Assembly: GCA_949358305.1 (NCBI GenBank)
Contig: OX442314.1
Coordinates: 39,405,211-39,469,210, forward strand
Direction of reading: 5' to 3'
From: Strigamia acuminata
Lineage: Eukaryota; Arthropoda; Chilopoda; Geophilomorpha; Linotaeniidae
Length of the DNA: 64,000 nt
Part shown: positions 21,289 through 31,982 of the stretch, one piece after another
Layout: the number at the start of each line of letters is the position of its first letter
Position numbering within the stretch: the stretch's first letter is position 1
The notes under the pieces: model-generated
Told to the model about the DNA's origin: nothing
The model's database searches: none
The model's input: only the letters and a program-made list of their open reading frames with translations
Made by a program: the position numbers and the translations under genes

Positions 21289-21800
21289 TTACCCTTGTGA
21301 CCTCCAAAGAACGCATATTGTGTGCCCCATCGACAGTCGTTCAACGAGAATATTGCAAACAACCCGTCGTTTATCTACTTTGGTAGATAATAGTTCATCT
21401 ACTTTGATAAATCATGGCGCATCTTCGTCTAAGCAACCCCGAAGAAATTGGAGGTCTAGGAAACGTCCTCTGGACCAGTCTCTAGAGAAGGAAATAATTG
21501 AACAATTGAAAACTATAAACAAGTAACTGTTATCAGGATTTTTTATTGCTCGATATTAACCATTTCTTTTTATGTTATAGTGACCTTTCAACTAGCAATG
21601 AACCAGTTCCGGTTACGGATCAAGCGGATCAATTCGGAAAATTTGTGGCGAGCCTCGTTCGGCAAATTACGGATGAAGACAGGAGAAAAGAAGCCGAAAA
21701 ATCTTGTTATAAATACATTGTACGCTGCCATGACATAAATGAAATTATTTTAATTACAACAATTGTATGCATTAATTTACAAAATCAGATTATTTTTTAA
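21289..21800 (+). pseudogene. MADF/BESS-type accessory ORF of a PIF/Harbinger element, copy 2
   Basis: First exon to 21522 (ends EKEIIEQLKTINK), intron 21523-21580 with GTAACT...TTATAG, second exon from 21581. The second exon carries DLSTSNEPVPVTDQADQFGK and FVASLVRQITDEDRRKEAEK, a BESS-like dimerisation motif. The N-terminal MADF domain is not present. It is the less damaged version of 18554-18935. Together with the transposase piece at 20391 it forms the remains of one PIF/Harbinger-type element, though the order may have been shuffled. Confidence 0.55.
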
Positions 21801-22335
21801 GTAATTACACATCTCTCTGCATTGGCTTGGTCACACCGGGTAATTGCCATTGCCATGGAACCTCTCCTTCTGCACTAAAGAAGTAAGTTGCATATGCATT
21901 GCGCACATGAGATGAATCTCTTTTCTTGAAACGTTTTTTGAGTAATACGATGTACAGTAATCAGACAAAACTTGCACACCTGCAGTCAATAAATTCATTT
22001 ACAAGGCGAAAATTGCACTTTTGGAAGGGAAAAATAAAAAGCAAAGCGAGAAAATCGCGCGAGGTACATTCACGCGCGATTTTTAGAGTGGCGCGATTAA
22101 AAATAATCGCACATGAAAAGGCACCTTAAGAATTATTGGAAAGGCCAGTTAAGAAACCAATTCAAAAATTATCGGAGGACAAATTCATCTGCTGAAGTTC
22201 AGGTCATGAAACAGAAGTACGCAGGCAAAACCAACATTTGTGGCAATGAAAGAAAATACATCATTTGCATTAACTAAGGATTTATCAAAGTTGAGACTTG
22301 TAAAACCAGAGGAATAAAATAATATATTTTAAACA

Positions 22336-24660
22336 ACCGACTTTGCTCAGTGTACATTATTCTATACAGAATTCCCATAAGAAAAAATATATATTTCTCA
22401 ACATTTATGTAGCTTTCTTCTAATAAAGTCGGCAAAAAAACAGAATACCAGCATTAATAATAAATAAATAAATAATGCAAATGTAACATCACATAAGAAT
22501 GCAGGCTTACAATACAATAAACATGTAAATGCCACATTCATGAAAGAAAGGGATGTGGGGGCTAACAATACATTGAGAAATGTAAATGCCTCACTCAGGA
22601 AAGAATGTTACAATGCAACTAGAAAATGTGAAACAACTTTTCGAATGACCAGAGCTCTCTTCAACAGTGTGCAACAGTGTGGATCATTCAACACAGAATT
22701 CCCAAAAAAAAAGTACCGTATATATATTTCTCAACATAATTTCTCAAGATAATTTGTTATGCGCAAGAGTGATTTGCTTGTGCAAATATTAATTAATTGC
22801 TACGTCTCGCGCCACGTAATTGCCTAAGCGCGACAGTACACATCAGCGGTAAAACGTCGTAGAAATTTATCAACGATTAAAAAATCCAGAGAAAAGGAAA
22901 GAAAATCGTGTCGAAAGCAACCACGACCACGCGATGTGGATATCGTAGCAATTCCCGCTGACGACTCAATCGCTGCTCAATGAATAAACCAAAATGAATC
23001 AACACCAAGTGGAAAAAACGAAAATGCGAATGAATGAAATCATTGATTAAATCAACAGTGATGAAGTTGAAGGAACAGACGATCTGAACATTGAAAATAG
23101 AAAACACCGAATTCGCAAGGTTGGATCCGGGGGAGTGGGTCAGTTCTTTTGTCATCGATCAATTTACAATTGCAAAATAAACAAAAACCTAGGAATGCAG
23201 GCTTACAATACAATAAAACATGTAAATGCCACATTCTTGAAAGAAAGGGATGTGGGGGCAAACAATACATTAAGAAATGTAAATGCCACACTCAGGAAGG
23301 AACAAAATGCAGGCTTATAATACAATAAAACATGTAAATGCCACATTCGTGAAAGATAGGGATGTGGGGGCTAACAATACATTGAGAAATGTAAATGCCA
23401 CACTCAGGAAGGAATGTTACAATGCAACTAGAAGATGTGACAGGACTTTTCAAATGACCAGAGCTCTCTTCTGGTTTCACTGAGACTTGTCAAGTCATCA
23501 GTTTATCCAGGGGTGACCACGTGGAGGTAGAGAGTTGGATTTTACACCCCCGAGAACAAATCAACAATTTACCGCTTGTTTTGTTGGAAAGAGCGGGCAT
23601 ATTTACAACATCAATTTTGCAGAAAATTCGCATTTTTACGCATCTGGAAAACTGAACAAACCTAGTAAATGTGACTTCTGAATGGTGATTGGTTTCAAGC
23701 AGGTTTTTCCCCTCATGAGCGCGAACCTCGACCCGAACACGATACACCGACGTCATTCGACTCAGGGATAAAGTTTGTCGTTCTTGCTGCAGATGGCTTC
23801 GATAACAAGGAAGAATTTAAACATTCCAGGCCATTAAACACTGAAATAAATGTAAAATAAAATAAACGTGAATTTGTAAATCAATAGTTAATTTAGGGTT
23901 ACGGGTGATACGTATAAAAACATACGAACAAATCAACAATTTACCACTTATGTTTTGTTGGAACGAACGGCCATGTTTACAACATCAATTTTTCCGAAAA
24001 TTCGCATTTTACCTCATGTAGAAAACTGCGACCATAAAAACTTAGTAAATGTGACTTGTGAATGGCGTCGAACAGGTTTCTCCCCTAATGAGCGCGAACA
24101 CAATACACTGACGTCACTGGACTCAAGGACAAAGGCGCAGATGGCTTCGATCACAAAGAAAAAGTTAAACATCACGCCAAATGGCCCAAAACACTGAAAT
24201 AAATGGATAAATAAATAAAATAAACATGAAATGATGAAACAGTAATTAATTTAGGTTTAGGCTTACGGGTGATGTAAAACTTACCTCAAGTTTCTCGGGA
24301 AAAAAAAAGCAGTTTGTGTGAAATTAAAAGAAAATAAATACACTGGAATTAGAGTAAAACTTGGATGGAAAATGCCAAAATTTAAAGTAACATTCAAGCT
24401 AAACCAATTACAACAACGTGACAAACTCAACCCGTGCTTCAACGTCTCGGCGTGGTCAGAGAACTAACGCAGCTACGGGGTTGACATACGTAAATCATGG
24501 AACAGTTCTCTACAGAACGAATCTTTCATTCCCCACCATATGTATGGTAGCCTAGAAGGACCGTTGAAACTGACTGAAAAGAAGATATCAAGGAGGAAAG
24601 TTTGCGTTGTTTTATTCACCTTGAAATTAAAAAAAATAAAATAAATAAATAGAAGTAAAA
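22336..24660. mobile_element. unclassified dispersed repeat, copy B, with internal duplication
   Basis: Matches copy A (4280-6080) from CAACCGACTTTGCTC to the segment CGTCTCGGCGTGGTCAGAG near 24440. It is longer because the stretch from about 23550 to 23925 is repeated at 23925-24290, giving two versions of the GAGCGCGAAC region; only the second retains the full TGACGTCA (24111-24118). The 53-55-bp units occur at 22497-22615 and, in expanded form, at 23192-23412. Confidence 0.65.
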
Positions 24661-25031
24661 AAAAAAAAAAATTGGAAAGTGCAAGCCTTAAATTGAAAAT
24701 TCAGTAATTTTGAAATAAAATTAGGACTAACTCAGTTTACACAAGTACAAACAAATATATCATCAAAATGAAATAAATATTTATTTTATTTTAAAAACGA
24801 GTTATAATGCCAATTGATTCCTTCAAAATAATTTCATCGATTGCCCATTTTTTAAATCACTCATGTTTTTACGGGATGTTATTGTTGGTCAACATGACAA
24901 ACGTCGCCAATACGTGTCACTAATCACGTCTGTCTTCGTAAACGCATCGACGACGTGCCGAAATAGATTTCACGCAAGAAAATCACTCAAATTATGAATT
25001 CTCTAACTACTTTGTCACGGTCTGGTATAAT

Positions 25032-25686
25032 GTGCTTTTGTTTTTTCCATTTTGTCCGCGTTATCCCATTCTTATGTTCCAATATCCATTTTGTTTGTTA
25101 TCCCTTGGCCTGTCTGGCGTGATTCATTTGATTATGCCGGACCAGTCCAACCAACTACTGTACCATTTGCCCAAGATACGAAGATCTTCAGTTTTGCAAC
25201 CTTTGCAGGGTTGTTGCTGGCTGACCGGTTCCAAAGCCATTATTTGCTTCCCGCCACATATAATGTTTGGCATTGTGAAGAAAAAAATCTGTTTAAAGAT
25301 CTTAACCCTCGTGAATTAGCATTGGCCACTGATGGCAGATGTGATTCATCGGGTCATTCTGCCAAATATACGCAATATACTTTAATGGATTTAGGTCGTA
25401 ACGAGGTGATTGGGCTCCAACAAATTCAGGTAAATATAGTTTGTTTCTGAACCACAAATAAACAACATAATTTATTTAATTAATTGCATTTTCTCACTGT
25501 TTAGTGCAATGAAGTTACAAGCTCAAATGCAATGGAATTAGAGGCATTGAAGCTTAGTTTGAATTTCTTTGATGAGAGGGGAATTAAGGTTCGCTGCAGT
25601 ATCACTACAAACCGTCATGTTGGAATAAAAAAATATCTTAGAGAACAACGTCCAGATATTACACACCAATTTGTGTATTCCACATG
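25032..25686 (+). pseudogene. Kolobok-type transposase fragment
   Basis: Exon A runs to 25429 and reads FAGLLLADRF, LYLLPATYN-like sequence and LALATDGRCDSSGHSAKYTQ, then YTLMDLGRNEVIG. After a GTAAAT donor and a TTTAG acceptor, exon B (from 25505) reads CNEVTSSNAMELEALKLSL and SITTNRHVGIKKYLREQRPD, then ITHQF and a stop at 25684-25686. The blocks TDGRCDSpGHsAKY, S..ME..gl and itTdRH..I.kyLr belong to a repetitive animal transposase family that I associate with Kolobok; the DGR and TxRH residues are probably catalytic. N- and C-terminal parts are missing. A segment from the same protein's upstream region lies at 57136-57576. Confidence 0.6.
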
Positions 25687-25782
25687 ACAAGAGGTAAATG
25701 TTTGTAAAAGTAAAAAAAAAAGAAGAAGAAGAAGAAGAAGAATGGCTTGAACCTGATCTGTACAAAGTATAAGATCTGCCTG

Positions 25783-26697
25783 TCATTTGGTAAAAACTAT
25801 ATTTAAAATTTGTTTAGGATCACGTGAACACAAGAAGCTTGAGCTTGAGCGAAGTCTCGTCAAGGGTCCCGAACCTGAAGCGTCGCTATCCGAGAGATCT
25901 AGTTCTTTGATTTTGCTTACCCATTTGTGTTTCATCATTTCATTTAACGTGATTCGTTGAGTGTAATCGGCGGTTAGGATTCTCCGAAGAAATGCTAAAT
26001 CTAAAATAGACATTTTAGTCCACGGAGATCTAGTTATTATAAAACTGTTCCAATCGGTGTATTCCACGTTCTCTTCGGATGCGACATCCCACGGAAATTC
26101 GCCAGACAAAAGAACGACCAAAATGACGCCCATGCTCCAAATATCCACCGATTGGCCCAAATATCTTCCGGTCAACATCTCCGGCGCTTCATACTCCATG
26201 CTACCGCATCTCTCAGTCAGCCAACGCTCCACTCCGTTCGTACGGAACAAAGTCGCCGATCCAAAATCCGCAATCTTGAGATTATCTTCATCATCGAGTA
26301 GTAAATTCTCCGGCTTCAAATCGCGATGAGTGATCCCTAATCCGTGAAGAAATTCAACACCCAATAAAAGCTGTCGGAAATATTTCTGCGCCAAACTCAT
26401 TCCATAATCAGTCTCAATTCTATCGAATAATTCACCACCAGGAGCGTATTCAAGGAAGATGTACTCCGTATGCCCTTCTTTTCGGTGGCCAACGAACGAA
26501 ATAATGTAGGGATTTTGCAACATCCTATGAATACGAATTTCTTCGTTAACTTGGTTCACTTTGTCAGGAAACTTAAGTAAATCGATGATTTTCATTGCCA
26601 AGACTTCTCTGCTTTCCTTGTTCACGACGAGTTTCACTTTTCCGTAGGTTCCTTCGCCCAGTGTTTGCATTATGCACCATTCTGTCGACAGCGCCAT
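25783..26697 (-). CDS. CHK1-like checkpoint kinase, single exon, no C-terminal regulatory domain
   Basis: ATG at 26697 (an in-frame TTG lies just upstream) opens a 304-residue protein that is almost only a kinase domain. It has LGEGTYGKV (G loop), the catalytic Lys in LAMKIID (residue 36), EYAPGGELFDRIE, HRDLKPENLLLD, ADFGSATLF and YEAPEML. The pairs GHRKEGHTEYIFLEY and GVEFLHGLGITHRDLKPEN match CHK1 more closely than other CAMK kinases. CHK1 proteins are usually near 470 residues, with a Ser/Gln-rich hinge and a KA1-like regulatory domain. Here only a 40-residue Ser-rich tail follows. The activation segment reads CGSMEYEAPE, where most kinases have Gly-Thr. The lack of introns suggests a retrocopy. 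All catalytic residues are present, so it may be functional. Confidence 0.8.
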   Translation of the reverse strand: MALSTEWCIMQTLGEGTYGKVKLVVNKESREVLAMKIIDLLKFPDKVNQVNEEIRIHRMLQNPYIISFVGHRKEGHTEYIFLEYAPGGELFDRIETDYGMSLAQKYFRQLLLGVEFLHGLGITHRDLKPENLLLDDEDNLKIADFGSATLFRTNGVERWLTERCGSMEYEAPEMLTGRYLGQSVDIWSMGVILVVLLSGEFPWDVASEENVEYTDWNSFIITRSPWTKMSILDLAFLRRILTADYTQRITLNEMMKHKWVSKIKELDLSDSDASGSGPLTRLRSSSSFLCSRDPKQILNIVFTK

Positions 26698-26754
26698 CAA
26701 AGTTGTTTAAAGGTAGGAAATGCGACCGACACGTGTCTTGAGTATATGTCTAAT

Positions 26755-26815
26755 TATCTTTATTCGAACAAAGTAGGGATTTAAATATAACGGTGCTTGG
26801 CCATGATTGGCTGTT
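26755..26815 (-). promoter_or_regulatory. possible promoter of the CHK1-like gene
   Basis: On the minus strand a CCAAT box (AGCCAATCATGGCC, about 26796-26810) precedes TATATTTAAAT (about 26774-26785), about 80 bp before the ATG at 26697. Distance and order suit a TATA promoter. Without transcript data this is a prediction only. Confidence 0.4.
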
Positions 26816-26829
26816 TTTACGGAACGTCG

Positions 26830-27480
26830 TGCGAACGTCATGTCGTCTGTGCGACGTTATCACTGGCGGTGTAATTGGTCAAGTGGGGGGATCGGGCGGC
26901 GACACCAAGCGAGGTCAGCCACAGAAGCAAGGTGGTTGTGGATGAACAATATTTTCATTTGGGCATTCGAGTGCGATGTAGGTACAATCCATCCTATGGT
27001 AGGGCAGTGGCAAATAGGAACTGCAGACGCCATTAAAGCAAGCATCAAAGTGCAAAAAGCTAATGTGTAAATAATTGCTAATAAACATATGTATTATTTG
27101 AGTGAAGTTAACTACACTGGATGCTTACTTTTTATTTTTTTTTATTTATTTATTAAAACATGAGTACGACACTTGCATAAAGATCAAAGATTTTAAGAAT
27201 ACTTAGTATATTTATCAATTAATTTTATTATATTCTTTGTAAGCTAAAGACAAAACTTTAACTTGTACTACCGTATGTTCGATTTATTTCAACAGAATGG
27301 GAGCTCTGTGGAAGCCTACATTTATATCTGAAACGTCATTTATACACCAAAATTGCACTTTCTTATCAAATATGTCGTTTTGACTTATAAAATTTTGTAA
27401 AAGCATGAAATGATTCCTTTTCGAAACCAAAATCTTGCAAAATAATGAACATGTGGTGATAAAGTACTATTGAATATTGA
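26830..27480. other. no gene recognised
   Basis: A short GC-rich patch (26830-26950) is followed by AT-rich sequence with a T-run near 27130. No domain is visible in the open frames. Confidence 0.4.
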
Positions 27481-27484
27481 ATTA

Positions 27485-27790
27485 CCATTTTACTACTGGG
27501 AACCGGAAGTGGTGGGCCCCGCAGTAGCCCGAGTAGTTGATTCTGGACCAGCATGGCGAACAGTCGTTCTCCGACCTTCTTCTCGTGCCTGATCGTAAGA
27601 GATACCGGAATGACCGACGCAGCAATGCTGTCGCCGGTCGGGACCTGAGCGTCCAACACGCCGTGTTCGCCGCACGTTCCTAAAGAACGTTGCGGCGACG
27701 CGGCACAAACTGCATACACCGATCTCGCGTGTCATGGCGATCTACCGATTGCCGTGACACGTGGTCGAATCAGGAATGGCGGCAAAACCG
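27485..27790 (-). repeat. GC-rich dispersed repeat, related copy at 39940-40225
   Basis: The minus strand here and the plus strand at 39940-40225 share GTTCGCCATGCTGG, GGCGACAG and a GG-CCACCACTT(T/C)CGG block, with diverged sequence between. Translations also align (QVPTGDS / QVPAGDR; RLFAML / RPFAML; LPVPSS / LPVPNW), suggesting a formerly coding repeat. No family is recognised. Confidence 0.55.
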
Positions 27791-28350
27791 CCATTTCACT
27801 TAGGAAATACACCTTGAGACACCATATCATACCCCTAGACAACAATAAAGCAATAACCAAAACCTAAACTTGTGCCTCTGTTGTATTTCGTGGATTTTAT
27901 CATCGTGTGTGTTGCGTCCAGCGCCTCGTGGCTCTCCCCAGACCACGTGGCGTCCGTTCAAACACTCACAAAAGATTTATTAGAAGAATAATGAGAACAA
28001 AATTAAACTTAAAAACGTTACCACCACCGAAATACAGCGACCTTCCATTGTCAGGAGACACGTCCACACGCGTCCACACGCTTTGAAAATGACTACGGGG
28101 TCGACAAGCATAAGCAGCGCTCGCAGTGATAAACACGGTACCTTTACAAGAAATGGTATTTTTGTTGTTTTTCTACTGGATCGACGTTTAAGTGAAAAAA
28201 TGCACGTATACTAACCTTCAACAAGAAGCAACAAATTCGATCTATTTATGCGAAACTCGTTTCTGTTGTTTATTTCCAATGAATGAAAGAAATTAATTGG
28301 TAAGAAATAAAGTATGTTTTTACTAATTGAGTGTGCTGTTTGAAATTTAT
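27791..28350. other. no gene recognised
   Basis: Short frames only. A CCACGTGG palindrome is at about 27941-27948, and a direct repeat CGTCCACACG occurs twice at about 28061-28080. Confidence 0.4.
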
Positions 28351-28355
28351 ATATA

Positions 28356-29115
28356 CAGGGTGTCCCAAAAGTCTGAACCACTCCAAATAATTTCCAAAAT
28401 ACTTGAGATATCAGAAAACTGAAGAAAAACTCATAGGGGAAATCTTTCATTGCGAATTTGATGGGATCCTCAAATTTGACCTCAAAGGTCATTTTCAAGG
28501 TTATTCACTTGCTAACTTCGAAACCAATCAGGTTAGAGCAAAATTTCCAATTACGAAGTTGTAGAGAACCATCTAATTAGTCTAGAACTGTTCTTAAAAA
28601 AATTATTTCTTACGGAAAAGTTTTGAGAAAAAAAGGTTTGAAATGTTAGTTTGTAACCTAAAACTATCATGTGGAATGTATTTCCAAAATAAATTATTTC
28701 CTTTCTTTTGTGTTTCCTCTCATCTACTTACAAGTATGACCCAATAAAGTGTCCTAATTGAGGATTAGCTTGGTTGCCTCAATAGTTTTAAGTTAAAAAG
28801 CTGAGTTACAAGCTGAGTAGACTAACATTTCAAACCTTTTTTTCCCAAAACTTTTCCGTAAGAAATAATTTTTTTAAGAACAGTTCTAGACTAATTAGAT
28901 GGTTCTCTACAACTTTGTAATTGGAAATTTTGCTCTAACCTGATTGGTTTAGAAGTTAGCAAGTGAATAACCTTGAAAATGACCTTTGAGGTCAAATTTG
29001 AGGATCCCATCAGATTCGCAATGAAAGATTTCCCCTGTGAGTTTTTCTTCAGTTTTCTGATATCTCAAGTATTTTGGAAATTATTTGGGGTGGTTCAGAC
29101 TTTTGGGACATCCTG
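28356..29115. mobile_element. fold-back MITE with about 330-bp inverted repeats
   Basis: The ends read CAGGGTGTCCCAAAAGTCTG and, inverted, CAGGATGTCCCAAAAGTCTG, each flanked by TA. The two arms match closely over about 330 bp, leaving a centre of about 100 bp (near 28690-28790). TA target sites and the CAGGGTG end point to the Tc1/mariner type. The two similar peptides predicted from the arms are artefacts of the inverted repeat. It lies about 20 bp from the end of the cullin-5 copy. Confidence 0.85.
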
Positions 29116-29134
29116 TATATATTTAAAGATTTTA

Positions 29135-31395
29135 TTAATTTATAAAATGCGATTCATGTAAAAAAAATTTAGCAAGTGTGAAAATCAAACAAAAAAGAAT
29201 ACAAGCAACGTATATGTTGCAATCAGACGAATCTCTCCCCAAGTACTCATTTTCGGTGCAGACGGTGCACCATTCGACTTGCTCCTCGACTAACTCCATC
29301 TGCAACTGATAGGTCGCAAAAGCCTTCCTCGCTGCACGGACCAGCGCTTCTTGCACCCTCAGTTCCCTTAATTGCGCGATCTCTCCGTTCTCCTCTTTAC
29401 TCTCCATCGAAAGCTGCAACCGCCCAATCAGGTTCACTTTACCCCGTTTCTGCTCTTTCCCGTTCCGAACCAAAGCGAACTCGTCGTTTATCCAAAACTG
29501 CGACTCACGATTGAAACCCGACGCCGATTTCACTTCTGAGTCACACAACACAACGTTCCGTTTCAAACTCGTCGTCGTCGCGACCAACGACCACATGGTT
29601 TTCTGCAATTGAGCTTCGGGCAGCTCGGTCACAGATCGCAGATCCACGAACGAAATTCGCTCGTTCGGACGCTCGTTCCACGCAAACAGCACCGCCATTT
29701 GGAACGTCGTCACGTCCAGATCAAACTTACCGACCGCATTCAGGAAAGTTATTGTCGCAGTCGACAATTGATGGTCCCAAGTCAATTTCCTTCTACTGAA
29801 CTTGGTAGTGTAATATTTCTCCATCTCGCACAAGTAATCCTCCAATTCGAGCGGCAGCGTCACGGCCATCTTGTTTCCCGGTCGCGACAAAGCAGTGGAA
29901 GTGAAAATCTTGACGTTGATCGAGTCTTTGATTTTCGGATTCTCAAGTTGCGATTGAAATCGACGCTCAGTTTAATGTCGCCAAACATCTGCGAGGCCTT
30001 GAAGACGAACTCGGCCGGCATCCCGATCTCTTTCAACCACCCGATCATCTTTTCTTCCTTGTCCAGATCGGCCGACGTGTCCAAGAGCAAACGCCGCGTC
30101 AAATGCGACTTGTAATAGATCATGTAAACGTCTTTGTTCGATACGAAGTTGAGCAGCTGAACGGCGTCTTTCAACTTGCTGTCGACGTCCGCCGACGTGA
30201 GTTTCTTGCTCATTGGCGACTTCCGTAACAACAAGTCGCAGTAGTTGGCCAACAACTCGGGGCATTTCGACTCGGCCGACGTTTTGTTTCTCACCCGCAG
30301 TTCCAACTTAAAGATGGTCGTGTCGTTGACGATTATTCTAAACGCCGTGTCCCGCGAAAAAAGGAATCGCGCGTCGTTTTCGAAGGCCACCACGATCAAT
30401 TGGCCGAACCGGTTGAACAGATCGATGAGTCGTTGCACGTACTTGTCGAAATTGTCGACCAACAAGTCCGCCAAACATGTGTCCACAGTGAACTTTTCCA
30501 GGTCCTTTAGCATGGTCGCGATGCCGTCGGTCGTGCGATGCATCAAGCGAAACATCCGCTGCAGATTCTCGATGTCGTTCCGCTCGACCATCGACACGAA
30601 TTCGGTTAAAATCGTGTCCTGGACGGGCACCACCAACAGATCAGCGCACACTTTCGACAGCGAAGTTGTCTCATCCCAATCGGACTTCAAATATTTGTCC
30701 GCGCGCTTTATTTCTTCGCTGAATCTCCCATCCGCATATTTCATGTAATCCACGACTCCGCTGGCTATCGACACCTCGGCCACTTCTTTTTGATAAAACG
30801 CCCGCGTCGTGTCGATGTAAGGTTTTTCGAATTTTTCTCGATAATTAAAATACTTGTCGCCGTCAACAGTGCACACGTCTATGTCGGATTCGCGCAATTT
30901 CGTTATTAATTGTGGATCGCCCACTTTGCCGTTCCTTTCTGCGTCGATCAGATTCATCGCGCTCGTGTGCACGCTGGGCGCAATATCGTTGTTCCATGAA
31001 TCCAGCATCAACTTGGGCACACTGAAGTCACTGGTATCGTGTTCCCATTTCTTAATCGTCAACGGTATAAACGGTTCTGACAGACTTTTACTATTATCGA
31101 AGAATTTTTCCCATTCGGCGACGTACGCTTTGACCAACGCTTCGTCTTCGCGATGGATTTCGATTTTTTCCAGCGTACGCGTAATGGCCGATTTAACGTT
31201 TTCCGCCGCGATGCCGTACATTGATTTTTCAAGATCGTACTGCACACAACCTTCGTCCACCATATGAAATAAATCCAACCACTCCTTCTTAGTAAATGGT
31301 TCTCGCTGCAACATTTTAAAAACAGTCTCGCTAATCAACGGAAGCTTTACGGTTTTGAATTCAGTTTCAGATTTCTTGGATGTAGAAGTTGCCAT
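29135..31395 (-). pseudogene. cullin-5-like gene, intronless, frameshifted, lacking the NEDD8 site
   Basis: ATG at 31395 (MATSTSKK) opens a frame of about 490 cullin codons with clear CUL5 identity. Landmarks are WLDLFHMVDEGC, KAYVAEWEKFF, KLMLDSWN, ESKCPELLANYCDLLLRKSP, LTRRLLLDTSADLD and the cullin-homology start VFKASQMFGDIKLS. Near 29935 a single-base shift moves the coding to the next frame, which continues with TLPLELEDYL, TTFQMAVLFAWNERPNE and KRGKVNLIGRLQLSME. CUL5 is the scaffold of ECS E3 ligases: its N-terminus binds Elongin/SOCS-box adaptors and its C-terminus binds RBX2. Here the Lys that accepts NEDD8 (IxQIMKxRK in CUL5) is Ala (LVRAARK). A segment of about 14 residues is missing from the final winged helix (QMELVE-EQVEW), and the stop after YVA has become a Cys codon. 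No introns are seen over 2.2 kb. It is most likely a decaying retrocopy. Confidence 0.8.
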
Positions 31396-31419
31396 TTCAA
31401 TCGAATAATAGAGCAAATA

Positions 31420-31980
31420 TTGCAGTACGGAAGATGCTGAAGATTCTGAAGACGAATGATTTGATAAGTGATTCCTGCTCTTTTAATACGACAACTTAAA
31501 GAGAAAGTTATTGAAACGATAAAATCACAAACGTTCACTGTTCGATTCGTCAAGTTCATTTACGGTATTATTCACTCTCTAATAAATACGTCGAGATAAC
31601 GTTGTGAGAGACTCCACTGATGCCATTGTCACCACCACCACCACGATGGGTAAATAATGCTTCAGTACAAGCCGAGATTGCGTATATCATTCAGTATCTG
31701 CAATCTCAAAACGCGATGAAAGAACATAAACTTGAATTAGCTTGATATAACATTTGTAGTAATCCCAAAATTACTCCACATAAAGGAATCTACCTGTTAA
31801 TGTATATTTTGTAAATAAATATTTTAGAAAATATATTTAGAAAATATTTTACAAGGCACTAAGCTTGGAATGATCTTCCCAAACCACAAGTTTATCCAAC
31901 CAAGCACCCACAAAACCTCTATCAATTTATTAGAAGATTAAAAATACATTTCTTTAATCCAACATATTAATCTCCAAGTA
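31420..31980. other. no gene recognised
   Basis: Sequence between the cullin-5 start and an unassigned minus-strand frame. AT-rich, with no motif. Confidence 0.4.
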
Positions 31981-31982
31981 AC

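Noticed and set aside
25719-25742. AGAAGA-type purine tract as a polypurine tract
   Set aside because: A GAA microsatellite with no LTR next to it.
28211-29161. Two similar small proteins encoded in opposite directions
   Set aside because: They are the two arms of a fold-back element read in mirror image.
29860-29965. Treating the cullin-5 frame break as an intron
   Set aside because: Only a one-base phase change with continuous homology on both sides; there is no room for an intron.
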